Source of the DNA: Streptomyces spinoverrucosus
Lineage (GTDB): Bacteria; Actinomycetota; Actinomycetes; Streptomycetales; Streptomycetaceae
Assembly (NCBI RefSeq): GCF_015712165.1
Contig: NZ_JADPZX010000001.1
Span: 6,212,001-6,276,000, forward strand
Reading direction: 5' to 3'
DNA: 64,000 bases
Shown here: in pieces, positions 62,691-64,000 of the stretch
How positions within the stretch are numbered: position 1 is the stretch's first letter
Layout of the letters: the number at the start of each line of letters is the position of its first letter
Notes under the pieces: generated by a model
What the model saw: the letters and a program-made list of their open reading frames with translations, nothing else
What the model was told of the DNA's origin: nothing
Database searches by the model: none
Made by a program: the position numbers and the translations under genes

Positions 62691-63566
62691 ATGAGCACGT
62701 CGGAAAGCACCAGGCTCCAGGTCGTCTTCGACGACCTCCAGTCGACGATCGCGGATCTGATCATCAAGCACGGAGTGACCGAGCAGGAGTTCCAGCAAGC
62801 CATCGCATGGGCCCTGGAACTCGCCGAAGCCGGCGAAATGCCCATGACGATCTACCAGTTCTTCATGCATCCGGTACTCGAGGTCAACCTGGGCGCCGCG
62901 TATGCGAATCCGGAGAAGGACGGTGCGAGCCCCTGGATCGGCAGGGGACCGGCCTATGCACCCGGGGCGCCGGTCCTGGAACGCCCGTACGCGCTGCCCA
63001 TGCGCCCCGACGAACCCGGCGAGGCGCTCTTCGTCTCGGGACAGGTGCGCTCCACGAGCGGCGAGCCGATCGCGGGCGCGGAGCTCGACATCTGGATGAC
63101 CAACGCCAAGGGCGACTACTCGAACTTGACCGCGGAGATGATCCGGCCTCTGGTCATAGACATTGACGAGAGCCTGCCCCCGTTCAACCTGCGCGGAAAG
63201 CTGCTCACGGACGACGAGGGTCGCTTCGAGTACCGGACGGTCATGCCCGGCATCGAGGTCATGGGCATCGCCGAGGACGGCCCCCTGGGCAAGCTCATCA
63301 AGAAACTGGACCGGGTCGACACCCGCCCGCTGCACATCCACGCGATCGTCACCGCCGCTGGCTTCCACACGCTGACCACGCAGTCCCACTTCGAAGGCGA
63401 CCCGAGGGTCGGCAACACCCTCGAACCCCGCACGACGCCCGAGTCCAGCGTGCACGCCACACAGCTCCACGACGACCCGGCCGACTTCAAGGCGCGCGGC
63501 CTGGACGCGCCCTACCACACCGTGACCCACGACTACGTACTGCGCCCGGTGACCCCAGCAGTCTGA
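62691..63566 (+). CDS. Intradiol ring-cleavage dioxygenase-like protein with altered iron site
   Basis: A 291-residue protein after AGGGGA. N-terminal helical dimerisation domain (about 10-75), then the intradiol beta-sandwich (VSGQVRSTSGEPIAGAELDIW). Fe(III) ligands expected: Tyr143 (KGDYSNL), His215 and His217 (RPLHIHAIV) are present. The second Tyr, normally in P..Y.IP..GP, is replaced: the segment reads MPGIEVMGIAEDGPLG with Met191 at that place. Catechol or hydroxyquinol 1,2-dioxygenase is the parent family; activity here is uncertain. A strong terminator follows. Confidence 0.85.
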   Translation: MSTSESTRLQVVFDDLQSTIADLIIKHGVTEQEFQQAIAWALELAEAGEMPMTIYQFFMHPVLEVNLGAAYANPEKDGASPWIGRGPAYAPGAPVLERPYALPMRPDEPGEALFVSGQVRSTSGEPIAGAELDIWMTNAKGDYSNLTAEMIRPLVIDIDESLPPFNLRGKLLTDDEGRFEYRTVMPGIEVMGIAEDGPLGKLIKKLDRVDTRPLHIHAIVTAAGFHTLTTQSHFEGDPRVGNTLEPRTTPESSVHATQLHDDPADFKARGLDAPYHTVTHDYVLRPVTPAV

Positions 63567-63587
63567 GCGAACCGGACCCAGGAAGCT

Positions 63588-63622
63588 CGGCGGAGCGCGG
63601 GGCGCCAGACCGCGCTCCGCCG
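63588..63622 (+). terminator. Strong terminator after the dioxygenase
   Basis: A perfect 13 bp stem (CGGCGGAGCGCGG and CCGCGCTCCGCCG) with a 9-nt loop. Confidence 0.88.
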
Positions 63623-63781
63623 CAGCCCAGGGACTGGCGGCGATGTCCCTAGTGGGGCGGACATCCATCGCGCCGGCTCGATTTCGCGACGTCCGGGCGT
63701 CGACACCTCCCGTCCACGCCCGGACCGGACGCCATCAAGCTCACAACTCCGTGCTGCACGGAGCGATCAAGGAGGATTTAC

Positions 63782-64000
63782 GTGCCCGACAGGGTCGCTG
63801 ACGAGTTGGCCATCCGTGGCCTTACCGCACGCTTCAATCACATGGTCGACCAGCTGCGCGGCGCCGATTGTGCCGCAGCCTTCACCGAGAACGGCGTACT
63901 CGAGTCGGCCGGGCGCCTCGAGGGCAGAGCGGCCATCGCAGCCTTCTTCGACGCCCAGGCCCATGGAGAGCCTGTCGATATTGGCTTCGGAATGACGGGA
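63782..64000 (+). CDS. NTF2/SnoaL-like protein, partial
   Basis: A GTG start after a strong AAGGAGG (63770-63776). The 73 codons present read VPDRVADELAIRGLTARFNH, then MVDQLRGADCAAAFTENGVLES and GRLEGRAAIAAFF, the typical start of SnoaL-like/NTF2-fold proteins, some of which are dehydratases or aromatic dioxygenase small subunits. The gene runs beyond the window. Confidence 0.8.
   Translation, partial: MPDRVADELAIRGLTARFNHMVDQLRGADCAAAFTENGVLESAGRLEGRAAIAAFFDAQAHGEPVDIGFGMTG

Overview
This is a 64 kb stretch of very GC-rich actinobacterial chromosome, almost certainly Streptomyces. The reasons are the GTG and TTG starts, pervasive 1-8 bp gene overlaps, XRE/DUF397/RsbW-like ATPase trios, SpoIIE-type phosphatases with histidine-kinase-like ATPase domains, an SCO2322-family gene, and an actinobacterial RNase P RNA. 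Gene functions below come from reading motifs; no database search was run.

Layout. 1-2.8 kb: two secreted proteins and a WhiJ/AbaA-like regulatory trio. 2.8-5.4 kb: divergent steroid-type thiolase and CYP125-like P450. 5.5-5.9 kb: secreted transglycosylase-like protein. 6.3-12.2 kb: an operon under a cobalamin riboswitch (secreted alpha/alpha-toroid protein, SCO2322-family protein, EcfT, fused EcfA, S component). 12.3-15.7 kb: pyruvate carboxylase. 15.7-21.0 kb: a multidomain SpoIIE phosphatase, a membrane protein, an acetyltransferase and a metallo-hydrolase. 21.1-27.7 kb: aldehyde dehydrogenase and ferredoxin, a GYD protein, a KstR-type repressor, and a divergent glycosyltransferase-methyltransferase-toroid operon. 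28-32 kb: a three-gene VWA/solute-binding operon. 32-41 kb: F420-type oxidoreductase, DUF5336 protein, amidase, methyltransferase, MFS fusion protein, SGNH hydrolase with its TetR regulator, and an MFS pump. 41-45 kb: a tandem repeat, a decapitated response regulator, and a MaoC-ADH-SDR steroid operon. 45-54.9 kb: a housekeeping block (Nif3, zinc ribbon, RNase H/phosphatase, KDPG aldolase, YaaA, RNB ribonuclease, MerR, Uma2). 54.9-55.3 kb: rnpB. 55.3-60.4 kb: three head-to-tail IS110-family elements, each preceded by a piece of the rnpB 3' end. 60.4-64 kb: an accessory mosaic with a CGNR protein, a SpoIIE fragment, an intradiol dioxygenase and an NTF2-like gene.

Three systems stand out. (1) A dispersed KstR regulon: a KstR-like TetR repressor plus four matches to the mycobacterial KstR box TNNAACNNGTTNNA (two perfect, two with one mismatch). 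They lie in front of kstR/glycosyltransferase, ALDH/metallo-hydrolase, thiolase/P450 and MaoC-ADH-SDR, and together these outline a sterol side-chain oxidation module without visible ring-degradation genes. (2) A B12-riboswitch operon that pairs an ECF transporter with two membrane-anchored exported proteins. One is an alpha/alpha toroid of the general shape of animal intrinsic factor, suggesting an extracytoplasmic corrinoid-capture device. (3) A tandem IS110-family array immediately downstream of RNase P RNA. Its 5' noncoding region carries exact short matches to the target and to its own right end, as expected of a bridge RNA.
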